DNA of 64,000 bases, taken from NCBI RefSeq assembly GCF_014698045.1, contig NZ_JACJSE010000005.1, positions 310,001 through 374,000 of the forward strand, given 5' to 3'. Both the position numbers and the translations under genes were made by a program. This document shows positions 54,174 through 63,267 of this stretch, piece by piece. The stretch comes from Aulosira sp. FACHB-615. Lineage in GTDB: Bacteria; Cyanobacteriota; Cyanobacteriia; Cyanobacteriales; Nostocaceae. The notes under the pieces were generated by a model, which worked only from the letters and a program-made list of their open reading frames with translations, did no database searches and was not told the DNA's origin. Positions within the stretch are counted from its first letter, which is position 1. Every line of letters begins with the position of its first letter.

Positions 54174-54563
54174 CTAGGTTAAAGTTTGTAACCAAGAAGC
54201 ACTCGTGAGATTGGCATCGGCTGTAGCTAAAGTCAACTGGTGGTAAACTGCGGTAGCTGCAATAAAGCGATCACCAGGATCTTGATGTGGTAGCTGAAGC
54301 TGACGGCTTAAAATAGCAATTTGGCGGTTAAGTGGTGCTTCACGGATTTCTAGAGTATTTAAAGCTAAATCAATCCATGCAACTGGATGCGGCTGTAAAG
54401 ATATTCGTCCTTTTTCTGCTAAGAGTAGCGTTTCCCAGATACTAATTGGACTTAGCCACAGTTCGGTTGTTGTCGCTGCAATGGTGGTTTGAAGCTGAGA
54501 AGATAAGCTTTCATTACCAAGTAAATACCAAATCCAGATGTGGGTATCCAGTAAGAGCTTCAC
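54174..54563 (-). CDS. PIN-domain toxin (VapC type)
   Basis: 129 residues from the GTG at 54563, which overlaps the antitoxin stop as GTGA; a longer frame from 54578 is less likely. PIN acidic residues: Asp in KLLLDTHIWIWYLLG, Glu in SPISIWETLLLAEKG, Asp in DPGDRFIAATA, and the last in LATADANL. Likely an RNase toxin. Belongs to the PIN group common in cyanobacteria (LWLSPISIWE). Confidence 0.88.
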   Translation of the reverse strand: MKLLLDTHIWIWYLLGNESLSSQLQTTIAATTTELWLSPISIWETLLLAEKGRISLQPHPVAWIDLALNTLEIREAPLNRQIAILSRQLQLPHQDPGDRFIAATAVYHQLTLATADANLTSASWLQTLT

Positions 54564-54796
54564 TGAAGTGCTTCCCATGTGTTATCAGGAATAACTGGCG
54601 AAATCAAATCTCCCAAGATTTCACCACTACCTTTCATTGCTCCAAATACTGTGCGTTCGGACTGAGGTTTGGCAGGATAGATAATGACCAAAGGTTCCCC
54701 ATCATGAGTAACAGTTAAGGGTGTTTTAGTGCGCTGTATTTCTGCAAATATTTGTTGGAGTGTTGCTGGTAACTCGTTGCTGGCAATGTGTTTCAT
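54560..54796 (-). CDS. antitoxin, Phd/YefM-like
   Basis: 78 residues. Antitoxin N-terminal DNA-binding segment (IASNELPATLQQIFAEIQRT) and PLTVTHDGEPLVIIYPAKP typical of type II Phd/YefM-like antitoxins paired with PIN toxins; the C-terminus likely wraps the toxin. It precedes the toxin with a four-base overlap. Confidence 0.85.
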   Translation of the reverse strand: MKHIASNELPATLQQIFAEIQRTKTPLTVTHDGEPLVIIYPAKPQSERTVFGAMKGSGEILGDLISPVIPDNTWEALQ

Positions 54797-54880
54797 AGAA
54801 TTGTCATTGAGTATGCTTAAATTTTAAGCAAAAAAACTGCACATAGGTCAGTGTCTGTTTTCCCGTTCGCAGTTTTTTGT

Positions 54881-54931
54881 AACGCTACACTAAGAAAGTA
54901 AAGAAATGTAAATGTATAGATATTACGATCG
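54881..54931. repeat. 51-bp repeat, right copy
   Basis: Partner of 51903-51953; forms the immediate upstream region of the aldo/keto reductase gene and probably includes its promoter/leader. Confidence 0.75.
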
Positions 54932-55905
54932 TGGAAACTATCACATTAGGCAAAAATGGCCCGACTGTTCCACCCTTATGTATAGGAACTTGGGCTTGGG
55001 GCGATAAACTGTTTTGGAATTATGGCAGTGACTACGGCCCTGAACAATTACAAGCAGCCTTTACAGCAGCTTTAGAAGCAGGTGTTACTTTTTTTGACAC
55101 CGCCGAAGTTTACGGAATGGGACTGTCAGAAAAATTTTTAGGGCAATTTATCAAACAGACGACCCAACCTGTGCAAGTTGCCACAAAATTCGGCCCTCTG
55201 CCTTGGCGATTTACCGGACAATCTGTCAGTGATGCCTTAACAGAAAGCCTCAAACGTCTGCAACGCGAAAAAATTGAACTGTATCAAGTGCATTGGCCGT
55301 TTGCTTTCTTTTTGAGTCAAGAAACACTGATGAACACCTTAGCCGATGAAGTGAAGCGGGGAAGAATTGCCGCAGTTGGTGTCAGTAATTACTCAGCTGC
55401 CCAAATGCGAGAAGCCCATCAAATATTAGCAGCTAGGGGCGTTCCTTTAGCTGTCAACCAAGTACGTTATTCTTTACTGACTCGTCAAGTAGAAAGTAGT
55501 GGAATTATTGCAACCGCCCGTGAGCTTGGTGTCACAATTTTAGCTTACAGCCCTCTAGCCCAAGGATTACTCACAGGTAAATACACGCCGGAAAATCTCG
55601 AAAAATTAAGCGGTGCTAGAAAGATAGACCCAAAATTTGGTAAAGAAGGCTTGGAAAAAATTGCGCCAGTGATATCTTTATTGCGTGAGATTGGCGAAAA
55701 ACGCGATGGTCTACGACCGACCGTAGGTCATCGCACCCCGGCGCAAGTTGCACTAAACTGGTTAATTGCCCAAGGTAATGTGATTCCCATCGCTGGTGTA
55801 AAAACAGCCGAACAAGTCAAACAAAATGCTGGCGCTTTAGGTTGGACATTAAATAACGATGAAATCGCAGAATTAGAAAAAATTACTCGTCCTTGGCTGA
55901 ATTAA
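54931..55905 (+). CDS. aldo/keto reductase
   Basis: 324-residue TIM-barrel NADPH oxidoreductase. Catalytic Asp and Tyr in FFDTAEVYGMGLSE, Lys in VATKFGPLPW, His in YQVHWPF; coenzyme region LAYSPLAQGLLTGKY and GVKTAEQVKQNAGAL. The GTG start at 54931 has no clear ribosome-binding site. The stop overlaps the stop of the convergent Uma2 gene by four bases. Confidence 0.92.
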   Translation: METITLGKNGPTVPPLCIGTWAWGDKLFWNYGSDYGPEQLQAAFTAALEAGVTFFDTAEVYGMGLSEKFLGQFIKQTTQPVQVATKFGPLPWRFTGQSVSDALTESLKRLQREKIELYQVHWPFAFFLSQETLMNTLADEVKRGRIAAVGVSNYSAAQMREAHQILAARGVPLAVNQVRYSLLTRQVESSGIIATARELGVTILAYSPLAQGLLTGKYTPENLEKLSGARKIDPKFGKEGLEKIAPVISLLREIGEKRDGLRPTVGHRTPAQVALNWLIAQGNVIPIAGVKTAEQVKQNAGALGWTLNNDEIAELEKITRPWLN

Positions 55906-56513
55906 CTACCTGCTTGAAAAATTTGTTTTGCAGTTAAATTTAACTCTGGGAATGTTGGCGACTCGATGCAATCATCACCTTTAAATTGAATCACTTGGTA
56001 CTCATCATCAACCAACGAGTAAATAGAAATAGTCGGTTGTTTCGGGTCGCCAACAAACTTTTTAGCAGCTAATCCTAAATAATCTACAATCCAATATTCA
56101 CGAATGCCAATTCCCTCATATTCACCATATTTTTTGTAGTAATCATCGCGCCAATTACTACTTACGACCTCAATAACTAATGGAATAGAAGCTGCTTGGC
56201 TTACAGTTGATTCTTGTTGCCATAAAGGCTCGTTCATCAAATTAGCTTGGTTTAATATTAAAATATCTGGTGAATAGGCAGACTCGCTATCAATTGGCTT
56301 AACTAATGCTGTCTTAGGTATCAAATAAGGTAGGCGTGATTGATAACACTGAACAGCTAACTGTATAGATAAAAAGCCTGTAACCTCTTCATGACCTCCT
56401 AATGGTTGTGCCATTTTAACAACTACTCCATCGTGCAATTCATAGAGTTCTCCATCAGGTTTCCAACTGACGAATTCTGCAAACGTTACTGTTTTGCGTA
56501 GAGCTTGAGTCAT
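55902..56513 (-). CDS. Uma2-family endonuclease-like protein
   Basis: 203 residues from the ATG at 56513 (MTQALRKTVTFAEFVSW). ELYELHDGVVVKM, SPDILILNQ, IEVVSSNWRDDYYKK and EYWIVDY match the family. Near-full-length paralogue of the gene at 3653-4276. Has no coiled-coil tail. Confidence 0.87.
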   Translation of the reverse strand: MTQALRKTVTFAEFVSWKPDGELYELHDGVVVKMAQPLGGHEEVTGFLSIQLAVQCYQSRLPYLIPKTALVKPIDSESAYSPDILILNQANLMNEPLWQQESTVSQAASIPLVIEVVSSNWRDDYYKKYGEYEGIGIREYWIVDYLGLAAKKFVGDPKQPTISIYSLVDDEYQVIQFKGDDCIESPTFPELNLTAKQIFQAGS

Positions 56514-56594
56514 AAGTACTTTATCAACACAAGGCAAGTTTATCTGCTGTTTAACTCTCTAAATTCTAATCCCTAGTCCCTAGCCTCTAGCCTC

Positions 56595-57155
56595 TTATTC
56601 AAATACAGGCGGCCACAATTCTGATATCGTTAACTCCCAACCAGGAAGTAAATCTGGTAGTGTCAATTTATTGTTATTTTGTAAAATTACTGGTGCTTGA
56701 TTCAGCCGATAAACTTTTAATATCAACTCATCTGGATCAATCAAAATCCCAACAGTACAACCAAGTTCTAAAAATAATTGAATCTTTTCTTCTAATGTTT
56801 TCACACGGTCTGACTTGGATTTAATTTCTACCATCAAGTCAGGTACTAATTCTACAAAATCGCGCTTGCTAGTTTTGAGTCTGTCAGCACGCACAAAGGA
56901 TACATCTGGAGCGCGGAGATTGCGTTTTTCATGATTAGTTTCCAAGCTAGGCAGAATAAAACCAGCACTAGAACCAGTAACTCTTCCTAGCTTACGTGGA
57001 CGTACCCAATTGCCGAGTAAGCGAATTAACTCAGCCCCTATTTCTTCTGAAATATAATCTGATGGCCCCATAACTAGGATGCTTCCATCTACCAGTTCCA
57101 TCTGCCATTCTGGATGTTCAGCTTGTAGCTGCTCTAAATCTGCAATTGTGAACAT
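56595..57155 (-). CDS. Uma2-family endonuclease-like protein
   Basis: 186 residues, different Uma2 subgroup: HPEWQMELVDGSILVMGPSD, RAPDVSFVRADRLK, DLMVEIKSKSDRVKTLEEKI (an intact E-x-K), LGCTVGILIDPDELILKVYR. Of the Uma2 genes here it has the clearest PD-(D/E)XK triad. Adjacent to, but 82 bases from, another Uma2 gene on the same strand. Confidence 0.87.
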   Translation of the reverse strand: MFTIADLEQLQAEHPEWQMELVDGSILVMGPSDYISEEIGAELIRLLGNWVRPRKLGRVTGSSAGFILPSLETNHEKRNLRAPDVSFVRADRLKTSKRDFVELVPDLMVEIKSKSDRVKTLEEKIQLFLELGCTVGILIDPDELILKVYRLNQAPVILQNNNKLTLPDLLPGWELTISELWPPVFE

Positions 57156-57239
57156 AAAACTATAGAAAGTTCATCTTTATCTATGTTCCTACAAGCTGAT
57201 AGAAACGGTGAGCGACTGTTGTAAGTTATGAGTCCTGAG

Positions 57240-57310
57240 TACACATCAAAACACTTAGCGAGAAGTTGCGTGCGGGGGTTCCCCCCGTTGAGCAAACTTC
57301 GGTGACTCAG
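57240..57310. repeat. REP-like hairpin after helicase gene
   Basis: GAAGTTGCG (near 57262) and CAAACTTC (near 57293) flank GGGGGTTCCCCCC. Dispersed palindrome, possibly a terminator. CACTCAG heptamer words follow. Confidence 0.5.
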
Positions 57311-57327
57311 CACTCAGCACTCACTAC

Positions 57328-58854
57328 CTAAGAAGCAGATTCTCTCGCGCCAGAAGAACCTAGCTTTTGATTGGCAGAAACGGGGGCTTCACGACGACCT
57401 GAGCGTAGTTTGGGCTTGGGTGTGGAGCGTCCTTCGTCACCGTTGTTAGCATCTGATTTGTTCCAAGAACGGTTTCTGTCACCAGAAAATTCACGACGCT
57501 TCATGATTTTGGGTTTAGCGACGGGAACTTCTTCGGGAACTTCCACCTCAGAGCTTAACCAAGCGGGACGGGTTTCATCATAAGCAAGTTGCAGTGCCGC
57601 AGCAGCGATCGCATGAGCATCATACTGTTCAATCAATTCGCTGACAATCGGTAAGAAGGAAGCCAGTCTTTCACCGCTTAGGGCTTCTCTGACTTGTTCT
57701 TGCAATTTGTTGATGTGCCGTGCTTCAATTTGCGCCCTGGTGGGAATAGACAGTAATTGCCAGCTTTGACGGTTATGACGCTCAAATATTTGCTGTTTGC
57801 GACGCTCAAAAGGCTGAACCAAGGTAATGGCTGTACCTTCTTTACCAGCACGACCAGTCCGACCAATGCGATGCACGTAGGTTTCTACGCTATCGGGTAA
57901 GTCGTAGTTAATGACGTGGGATAGTTGGTCAACATCTAAACCGCGTGCAGCAATATCAGTGGCGACTACCCAGCGCACTTGGCGATTACGGAAGCGGGTT
58001 AATAACCGTTCTCTGGCTTGTTGGGACAAATCACCGTGATATTCATCCACGCTGTGACCAGCAGCTTGCAGTTGGTTGGTGAGTTCTGCCGCAGTTCTGC
58101 GGGTACGCACAAAGATTAAAGCTGTTTCTGGATCTTCCATTTCCAGAATTGGCTGTAATGCTTTGGCTTTTGTCCAGTGGCGGGGAATTAAGTAAGCTAC
58201 TTGGTTAATTTTGTTGGGTGCAGCTTTTGGTTGCTCAACAGTAACGGTAACAGGCGATCGCAAAAACTTGTTCACCAACATCCGAATTGACGGGGGCATT
58301 GTGGCAGAAAACAATGCTGTTTGCCGTTCTTGGGGTGCTTGGGACAAAATTCTCTCCACATCATCGATAAAGCCCATGCTCAACATTTCATCGGCTTCAT
58401 CTAACACAAACCACTTGACTTGATCTAATTTCAAGCTACCGCGCTCTAGCAAGTCAATCACCCGGCCGGGAGTGCCGACAACAATGTGAACGCCGCGTTT
58501 GAGCTGCATAATTTGACGGTCAATTGATTGACCACCGTAAATTGCTAAAGCCCGTAAGCCACTGTTACCAATAAATTGGCTAACAGCATCATGGACTTGA
58601 ATTGCCAATTCGCGGGTTGGGGTTAAAACTACAGCTTGCACGGCTCTTTGGCTAACATCCAGCCGTTCTAAAATTGGTAGAGAAAAGGCTGCTGTTTTGC
58701 CTGTACCAGTTTGAGACTGTCCTACTACATCCCGACCTGACAACAGTTGGGGAATAGCTTGGATTTGAATGTTAGTCGGTGCGGTAAAACCAATTTTTTC
58801 TAATTGTTCAGCGCGTTCTTGGGAAATTCCTAGTTCAATAAACGAAAGATTCAT
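57328..58854 (-). CDS. DEAD-box RNA helicase (CrhR/CrhB-like)
   Basis: 508 residues. Motifs Q (FTAPTNIQIQAIPQLLSGRD), I (SQTGTGKTAA), Ia (PTREL), II (VLDEADEMLS), III (FSATMP), V (ATDIAARGLD) and VI (HRIGRTGRAG). The extension (LQEQVREALSGERLASFLP, DAHAIAAAALQLAYDETRPA) and basic tail match CrhR of Synechocystis, a redox/cold-responsive helicase. Unwinds RNA in the cytosol. Upstream gene rimO has an about 55-base gap. Confidence 0.93.
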   Translation of the reverse strand: MNLSFIELGISQERAEQLEKIGFTAPTNIQIQAIPQLLSGRDVVGQSQTGTGKTAAFSLPILERLDVSQRAVQAVVLTPTRELAIQVHDAVSQFIGNSGLRALAIYGGQSIDRQIMQLKRGVHIVVGTPGRVIDLLERGSLKLDQVKWFVLDEADEMLSMGFIDDVERILSQAPQERQTALFSATMPPSIRMLVNKFLRSPVTVTVEQPKAAPNKINQVAYLIPRHWTKAKALQPILEMEDPETALIFVRTRRTAAELTNQLQAAGHSVDEYHGDLSQQARERLLTRFRNRQVRWVVATDIAARGLDVDQLSHVINYDLPDSVETYVHRIGRTGRAGKEGTAITLVQPFERRKQQIFERHNRQSWQLLSIPTRAQIEARHINKLQEQVREALSGERLASFLPIVSELIEQYDAHAIAAAALQLAYDETRPAWLSSEVEVPEEVPVAKPKIMKRREFSGDRNRSWNKSDANNGDEGRSTPKPKLRSGRREAPVSANQKLGSSGARESAS

Positions 58855-58908
58855 CAACTCTCCTAGATTTTGCTTTTTGACTTTTTGTTTAGATTGGGAA
58901 ATCGAAAT

Positions 58909-60234
58909 CTATGTGGGACTGAGGGCGACTTGACCGTAGAGGTCATAAGTATCCGCACTGCGAATTGCAACAGGCACAATGGTTCCTAATTTTGCTGCAC
59001 CTGTGACATACACCAAACCATCAACTTCGGGCGAACTTCTGCTAGAACGACCAATTAATTCCCCACTTTCAGGATTTTCTTGCTCAATCAGGACATCAAC
59101 GATTTTGCCGACTTCCTGTTGATTTTTCTGCCAAGAAATGGGCTGCTGAATTTCCATGATTTTCTGCCGCCGCTCGTCCATAATTTCCTGGGGTAACTGA
59201 TTGGGCAAACTGTAGGCGGGGGTTCCTGCTTCTGGTGAAAAGGTAAAAACACCAACATGGTCAAATTCATGCTGCTGCACGAAGTTGAGTAGATGCTCAA
59301 AATGTTCTTCTGTTTCGCCGGGAAAACCAACAATCAAGGTTGTCCGTAATACAGCTTCTGGTAGTGCAGTTTTAATGCGCTCAATAATTTCATTGTTGAC
59401 TCGCCCTTGCCAAGGACGGTTCATGGAGCGCAGAATCTCTGGATGAGAGTGTTGCAATGGCAAATCCAAGTAAGGTAAGACGTTGGGTGTTTCTTGGATT
59501 GCCGCAATCACATCTGGGGTCAATCCTGTGGGATAGGCATAGTGCATCCTAATCCAAGGTATGTCCACTTTCCCCAAGGCTCGGAGTAATTCGGCGAGTT
59601 TGGGCTTACCGTAAATATCCAATCCGTAGTTAGTAGTAATTTGAGAAATCAAAATGATTTCTTTTACGCCTTGGCTGGCTAACTGCTCGGCTTCGGCCAC
59701 AATTGATTCAATGGTACGCGATCGCTGATTACCTCGCAGATACGGAATAATACAAAACGCACACCGATAATCGCATCCTTCAGCCACTCTCAGGTAGGCA
59801 ACACCCTCTGTTGTCGTGCGGTAACGCGGTGTGGTTTCATCGGCGATGTAAGTTGGTTCGGCGCTAATTTGTTTAACGCGCTCTCCTTGTTCAGCTCGCT
59901 CGATCACATTGACGATCTTGTGATAATCACCTGTACCAACCACGGCTACGGCTTCGGGCAACTCTTCCAATAATTGCTCTTGGAAATGCTGCGCCATGCA
60001 GCCTGTGATCACGATTTTTTTATTAGCCTCTGCCAATTCTACTAAAGTTCTGACAGATTCTTCTCTTGCTGCTTCAATAAAACTACAAGTATTAACGATA
60101 ACGTAATCTGCTAACTCTTCGTTTGTATCTACGCCATAACCTGCTTCTACCAGCAGCCCTAGCATGTGTTCTGTATCTATTCGATTTTTTTCGCAGCCCA
60201 AATGAGATATTGCTATTGTTGGCTTTTCACCCAT
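58909..60234 (-). CDS. rimO: ribosomal protein uS12 (Asp89) methylthiotransferase
   Basis: 441 residues from the ATG at 60234 (MGEKPTIAISHLGCEKNRID). MTTase domain with three cysteines (one each in LGCEKN, NTCSF and TGCMAQ), radical-SAM Cys triad in EGCDYRCAFCIIPYLRG, and a TRAM domain at the end (VDVLIEQENPESGELIGRSS). Adds methylthio to Asp of S12. SHLGCEKN and the uS12 type are family-diagnostic against MiaB. 55 bases upstream of the helicase gene. Confidence 0.95.
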   Translation of the reverse strand: MGEKPTIAISHLGCEKNRIDTEHMLGLLVEAGYGVDTNEELADYVIVNTCSFIEAAREESVRTLVELAEANKKIVITGCMAQHFQEQLLEELPEAVAVVGTGDYHKIVNVIERAEQGERVKQISAEPTYIADETTPRYRTTTEGVAYLRVAEGCDYRCAFCIIPYLRGNQRSRTIESIVAEAEQLASQGVKEIILISQITTNYGLDIYGKPKLAELLRALGKVDIPWIRMHYAYPTGLTPDVIAAIQETPNVLPYLDLPLQHSHPEILRSMNRPWQGRVNNEIIERIKTALPEAVLRTTLIVGFPGETEEHFEHLLNFVQQHEFDHVGVFTFSPEAGTPAYSLPNQLPQEIMDERRQKIMEIQQPISWQKNQQEVGKIVDVLIEQENPESGELIGRSSRSSPEVDGLVYVTGAAKLGTIVPVAIRSADTYDLYGQVALSPT

Positions 60235-60267
60235 ACTTTCATATCTAAGATTTTTTCTTTTAGTCAC

Positions 60268-60883
60268 ACAAAGCGCAGTGACTTCGCTCTTTGTGATGCA
60301 CGCCTTGAAGCTGACAACACTTAGGTGGATTTTTCCACTACCAGTAACTGTCTTTGCTATGACCTATACAAATTGAGGCCATGTTATGATATGTCTACTA
60401 TTTGTTTCCCAGGGTAAATTGGAGTGTCTTTGATTATTTTTGACACTTGTAATATTTTTTAACAAATCGCCTGTTAGTATTTTACACTACCGTAGCGTAT
60501 GCGTTGCTAATTTACCCGTCGGGAAGCCGCCCAAAAGGCTGGTTGTGAGAAGTCGCTACCCTCAGGGAAATCGCGCTGGCGACTACGCCTAATCAAGCAG
60601 TAATGCTACCCTAACGCTCAGGCAAGATGCCCAAGCCACGGGAAGGTGCCTTGCGTCTTATGAGTGGCAAACTCCTCTTGTAGCCAGGTTTTATCTTAAC
60701 ATATCTTATGGAACGTTTTATGCCAAATTCCATCCCCAGATGGAGGTAGTAAAACCAGTGCCAGAGAAAACATGAATGCTAATCAAGGAAGTAGGGACGT
60801 AAGACGAGAAAATAGGAGCTAGGTGAATTTTAATCCTAAAATCCAATCCCTAATCCCTGATCTCTGAATAATCTTTTGAAGAC
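60268..60883. other. intergenic region rimO / btpA with repeats
   Basis: About 616 bases, no convincing gene. 60480-60600 holds GC-rich Nostocaceae repeat blocks (CCCGTCGGGAAGCCGCC, TACCCTCAGGG, GCGCTGGCGACTACGCC). 60700-60800 has short open frames only (under 15 codons). The promoter of btpA is presumably near the end. No RNA gene recognised. Confidence 0.5.
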
Positions 60884-61732
60884 GTGGACTTATATCAGAC
60901 CTTTAAAACTCGTACACCAATTATTGGCGTAGTTCACCTACTGCCATTACCCACCTCACCCCGTTGGGGAGGGAGCCTAAAAGCCGTAATTGACCGTGCT
61001 GAACAAGAAGCAACTGCTCTTGCCAGTGGCGGCGTAGATGGCATTATTGTCGAGAACTTTTTCGACGCGCCATTTACGAAAAACCAAGTAGACCCAGCCG
61101 TTGTGAGTGCGATGACGGTGGTAGTGCAGAGGATACAAAATTTAGTAACCTTGCCGATAGGTTTAAATGTATTGCGGAATGATGCCAAAAGTGCGATCGC
61201 GATCGCCAGTTGTGTGCGGGCGCAATTTATCCGAGTGAATGTGTTAACTGGAGTCATGGCCACTGACCAAGGATTAATTGAAGGTGAAGCCCACCAATTA
61301 TTGCGCTATCGGCGAGAATTAGGCTCTGATGTCAAAATTTTGGCAGATGTTTTAGTCAAGCACGCCCGGCCTTTAAGTTCACCTAATTTAACAGTTGCGG
61401 TTCAAGACACAATTGAACGCGGTTTAGCAGACGCAGTAATTTTATCTGGCTGGGCGACAGGTAGTCCTCCCACCGAGGAAGATTTAGAACTAGCGAGCGG
61501 TGCAGCCAAAGGCACACCAGTATTTATCGGTAGTGGAGCCGACTGGGAAAATGTTGCTACACTGTTGCAGGCAGCAGATGGGGTGATAGTTTCCAGTTCC
61601 TTAAAACGTCATGGTCGCATTGAGCAACCAATTGATCCGATTCGCGTCAGTCAATTTGTTGAAGCAGCCCATCGCACTTGGAACTCTAAAAGCCCCAGCA
61701 AATCAACCCAACAAATAAAGTTACATTCTTAG
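60884..61732 (+). CDS. btpA: photosystem I biogenesis protein BtpA
   Basis: 282 residues, TIM-barrel BtpA/SgcQ family (TPIIGVVHLLPLPTSPRWGG, GGVDGIIVENFFDAPF, DAVILSGWATGSPPTEEDLE, GTPVFIGSGADWENV). BtpA is an extrinsic thylakoid protein needed to stabilise PsaA/PsaB at low temperature in Synechocystis. GTG start at 60884. Confidence 0.95.
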   Translation: MDLYQTFKTRTPIIGVVHLLPLPTSPRWGGSLKAVIDRAEQEATALASGGVDGIIVENFFDAPFTKNQVDPAVVSAMTVVVQRIQNLVTLPIGLNVLRNDAKSAIAIASCVRAQFIRVNVLTGVMATDQGLIEGEAHQLLRYRRELGSDVKILADVLVKHARPLSSPNLTVAVQDTIERGLADAVILSGWATGSPPTEEDLELASGAAKGTPVFIGSGADWENVATLLQAADGVIVSSSLKRHGRIEQPIDPIRVSQFVEAAHRTWNSKSPSKSTQQIKLHS

Positions 61733-61738
61733 TAAGTA

Positions 61739-61849
61739 GGGAGTGGGGAGTAGGAAGGATTTGTATACTTCAGACTTCACACTACCCTCCGGGAAGCCAC
61801 CCAAAAGGTGTCTACAGACTTCATACTTCATACTTCATACTTCGCAGTT
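61739..61849. repeat. heptamer repeats before VKOR gene
   Basis: GGGAGT units near 61739, ACTTCAG/ACTTCAC near 61768, then CATACTT triples at 61818-61843, with a CCCTCCGGGAAGCC repeat in the middle. Confidence 0.65.
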
Positions 61850-62833
61850 ATGATTCGCCGCCGTTCTACTCCTTGGATTCATAAATGGTCGCGCCCAATA
61901 ATTGCCGCGATCGCCGGATGTGGTACTTTAGTCACTGGCTATCTCACCATTGAAAAGTTAACAGGAGGCAGCGCCGCCTGCATAGCACAAGCTGGCACGA
62001 GAGGTTGTAATGACGTACTTTCCAGCCCTTGGGGTACGGTTTTCGGTCAGCCATTGGCATTATTTGGATGTTTAGCATATATCAGTATGGTGATATTTGC
62101 TTTAGCGCCCTTAGTTATCAACTCTGAGAACAGCAACCAGCGTAAACAAATCGAAAATTGGACTTGGCTGCTGTTGTTGGTGGGAGCAATTGCCATGTCT
62201 GTGTTCAGTGGCTATTTAATGTATGTGCTGGCTTTTCAAATCAAAGCCTTGTGTCCTTACTGTTTAGCCTCGGCATTCTTCTCCCTCAGTTTGTTAACTC
62301 TCACAATTCTGGGACGTACCTGGGAAGATATCGGACAAATTTTATTTACGGCTTTGATTGTGGCAATGGTGACACTGATTGGGACTTTGGGTGTGTATGC
62401 AGGTGTGAATACATCACAAACGCCTGGTTCCACCGGACAACAAAGAATTTCATTTATCCCGACACCGGCACAAACGCCTAACCCGGAATACGGTTGGGAA
62501 ATCACCACCAACTCTGGAGAAGCCGAAATCGCCCTAGCACAACATTTAGCCAAAGTCGGTGCGAAAGAATATGTTGCCTACTGGTGTCCTCATTGCCACG
62601 AACAAAAGCTAATTTTTGGTAAAGAAGCTTACCAAATTATTAACGAGAAAGTGAAGGTTGAGTGTGCAGGCGACAGTCCTAAAGGTAAACCAGAATTGTG
62701 CCGCGCTGCAAACATCCAAGCCTTCCCGACTTGGATTATTAATGGTCAAACTTATAGTGGCGTGCAAAACCTCACAGAACTAGCCAAGATTACTGGTTAT
62801 ACCGGCCCAACAAATTTTAAATATTTTAAGTAA
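61850..62833 (+). CDS. vitamin K epoxide reductase-thioredoxin fusion
   Basis: 327 residues. An N-terminal VKOR membrane domain with four to five spans, shuttle cysteine ACIAQAGTRGCNDVLSS, and the active pair LCPYCLASAFF; a C-terminal thioredoxin-like periplasmic/lumenal domain with YWCPHCHEQ and FPTWIINGQTYSG. Forms disulfides in exported or lumenal proteins; the plant relative LTO1 is needed for PSII assembly. The ATG at 61850 follows heptamer repeats. Confidence 0.95.
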   Translation: MIRRRSTPWIHKWSRPIIAAIAGCGTLVTGYLTIEKLTGGSAACIAQAGTRGCNDVLSSPWGTVFGQPLALFGCLAYISMVIFALAPLVINSENSNQRKQIENWTWLLLLVGAIAMSVFSGYLMYVLAFQIKALCPYCLASAFFSLSLLTLTILGRTWEDIGQILFTALIVAMVTLIGTLGVYAGVNTSQTPGSTGQQRISFIPTPAQTPNPEYGWEITTNSGEAEIALAQHLAKVGAKEYVAYWCPHCHEQKLIFGKEAYQIINEKVKVECAGDSPKGKPELCRAANIQAFPTWIINGQTYSGVQNLTELAKITGYTGPTNFKYFK

Positions 62834-63267
62834 TCAACGTCAGCGCAATTGTTTTTCTAAATTAATTCTCACTTTTGCTCGTCAACTGGCTGAATATCAC
62901 AATTCATATTCCCAGTTGACTTATTTTTTTGCAATTTTCTTTTTCAGCGTTAGTATAAGTGACAACAAATTATTAAAATCCTTCATTTACCTTTTCGATA
63001 ACGAAAATATACTTTTTATTAGCAATCAATATTTATACTGCACCTGTTCTTCTTTGATACAGCAATACTGGTTAACCTTTGCTTAATCATTAATCATGAT
63101 GAGTTATTCTTTGCTAACACTATTGCAAATTATTTGGTGGAAGATAACAATACTGATAAAATTTTCTCCAATCAACACTGGAGCATCTTCGGGATATTTA
63201 CTGAGTGTCGGCTAGTTTTTGATATCTGTAGTAATTGAAAGTATTTCTCCCTACTAGGTAATTGGGA
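62834..63267. other. intergenic region after VKOR gene
   Basis: 434 AT-rich bases holding the VKOR terminator and the promoter region of the CHASE2 gene. No gene recognised. Confidence 0.5.
62881..62930 (+). terminator. rho-independent terminator
   Basis: GTCAACTGG (62881-62889) pairs with CCAGTTGAC (62912-62920); inner GAATAT/ATATTC extends the stem. It is followed by TTATTTTTTT. Confidence 0.8.

Noticed and set aside
60268..60883. Possible structured RNA gene upstream of btpA
   Set aside because: Palindromes are dispersed GC-rich repeats; no tRNA, tmRNA, 6S or RNase P signature could be traced.
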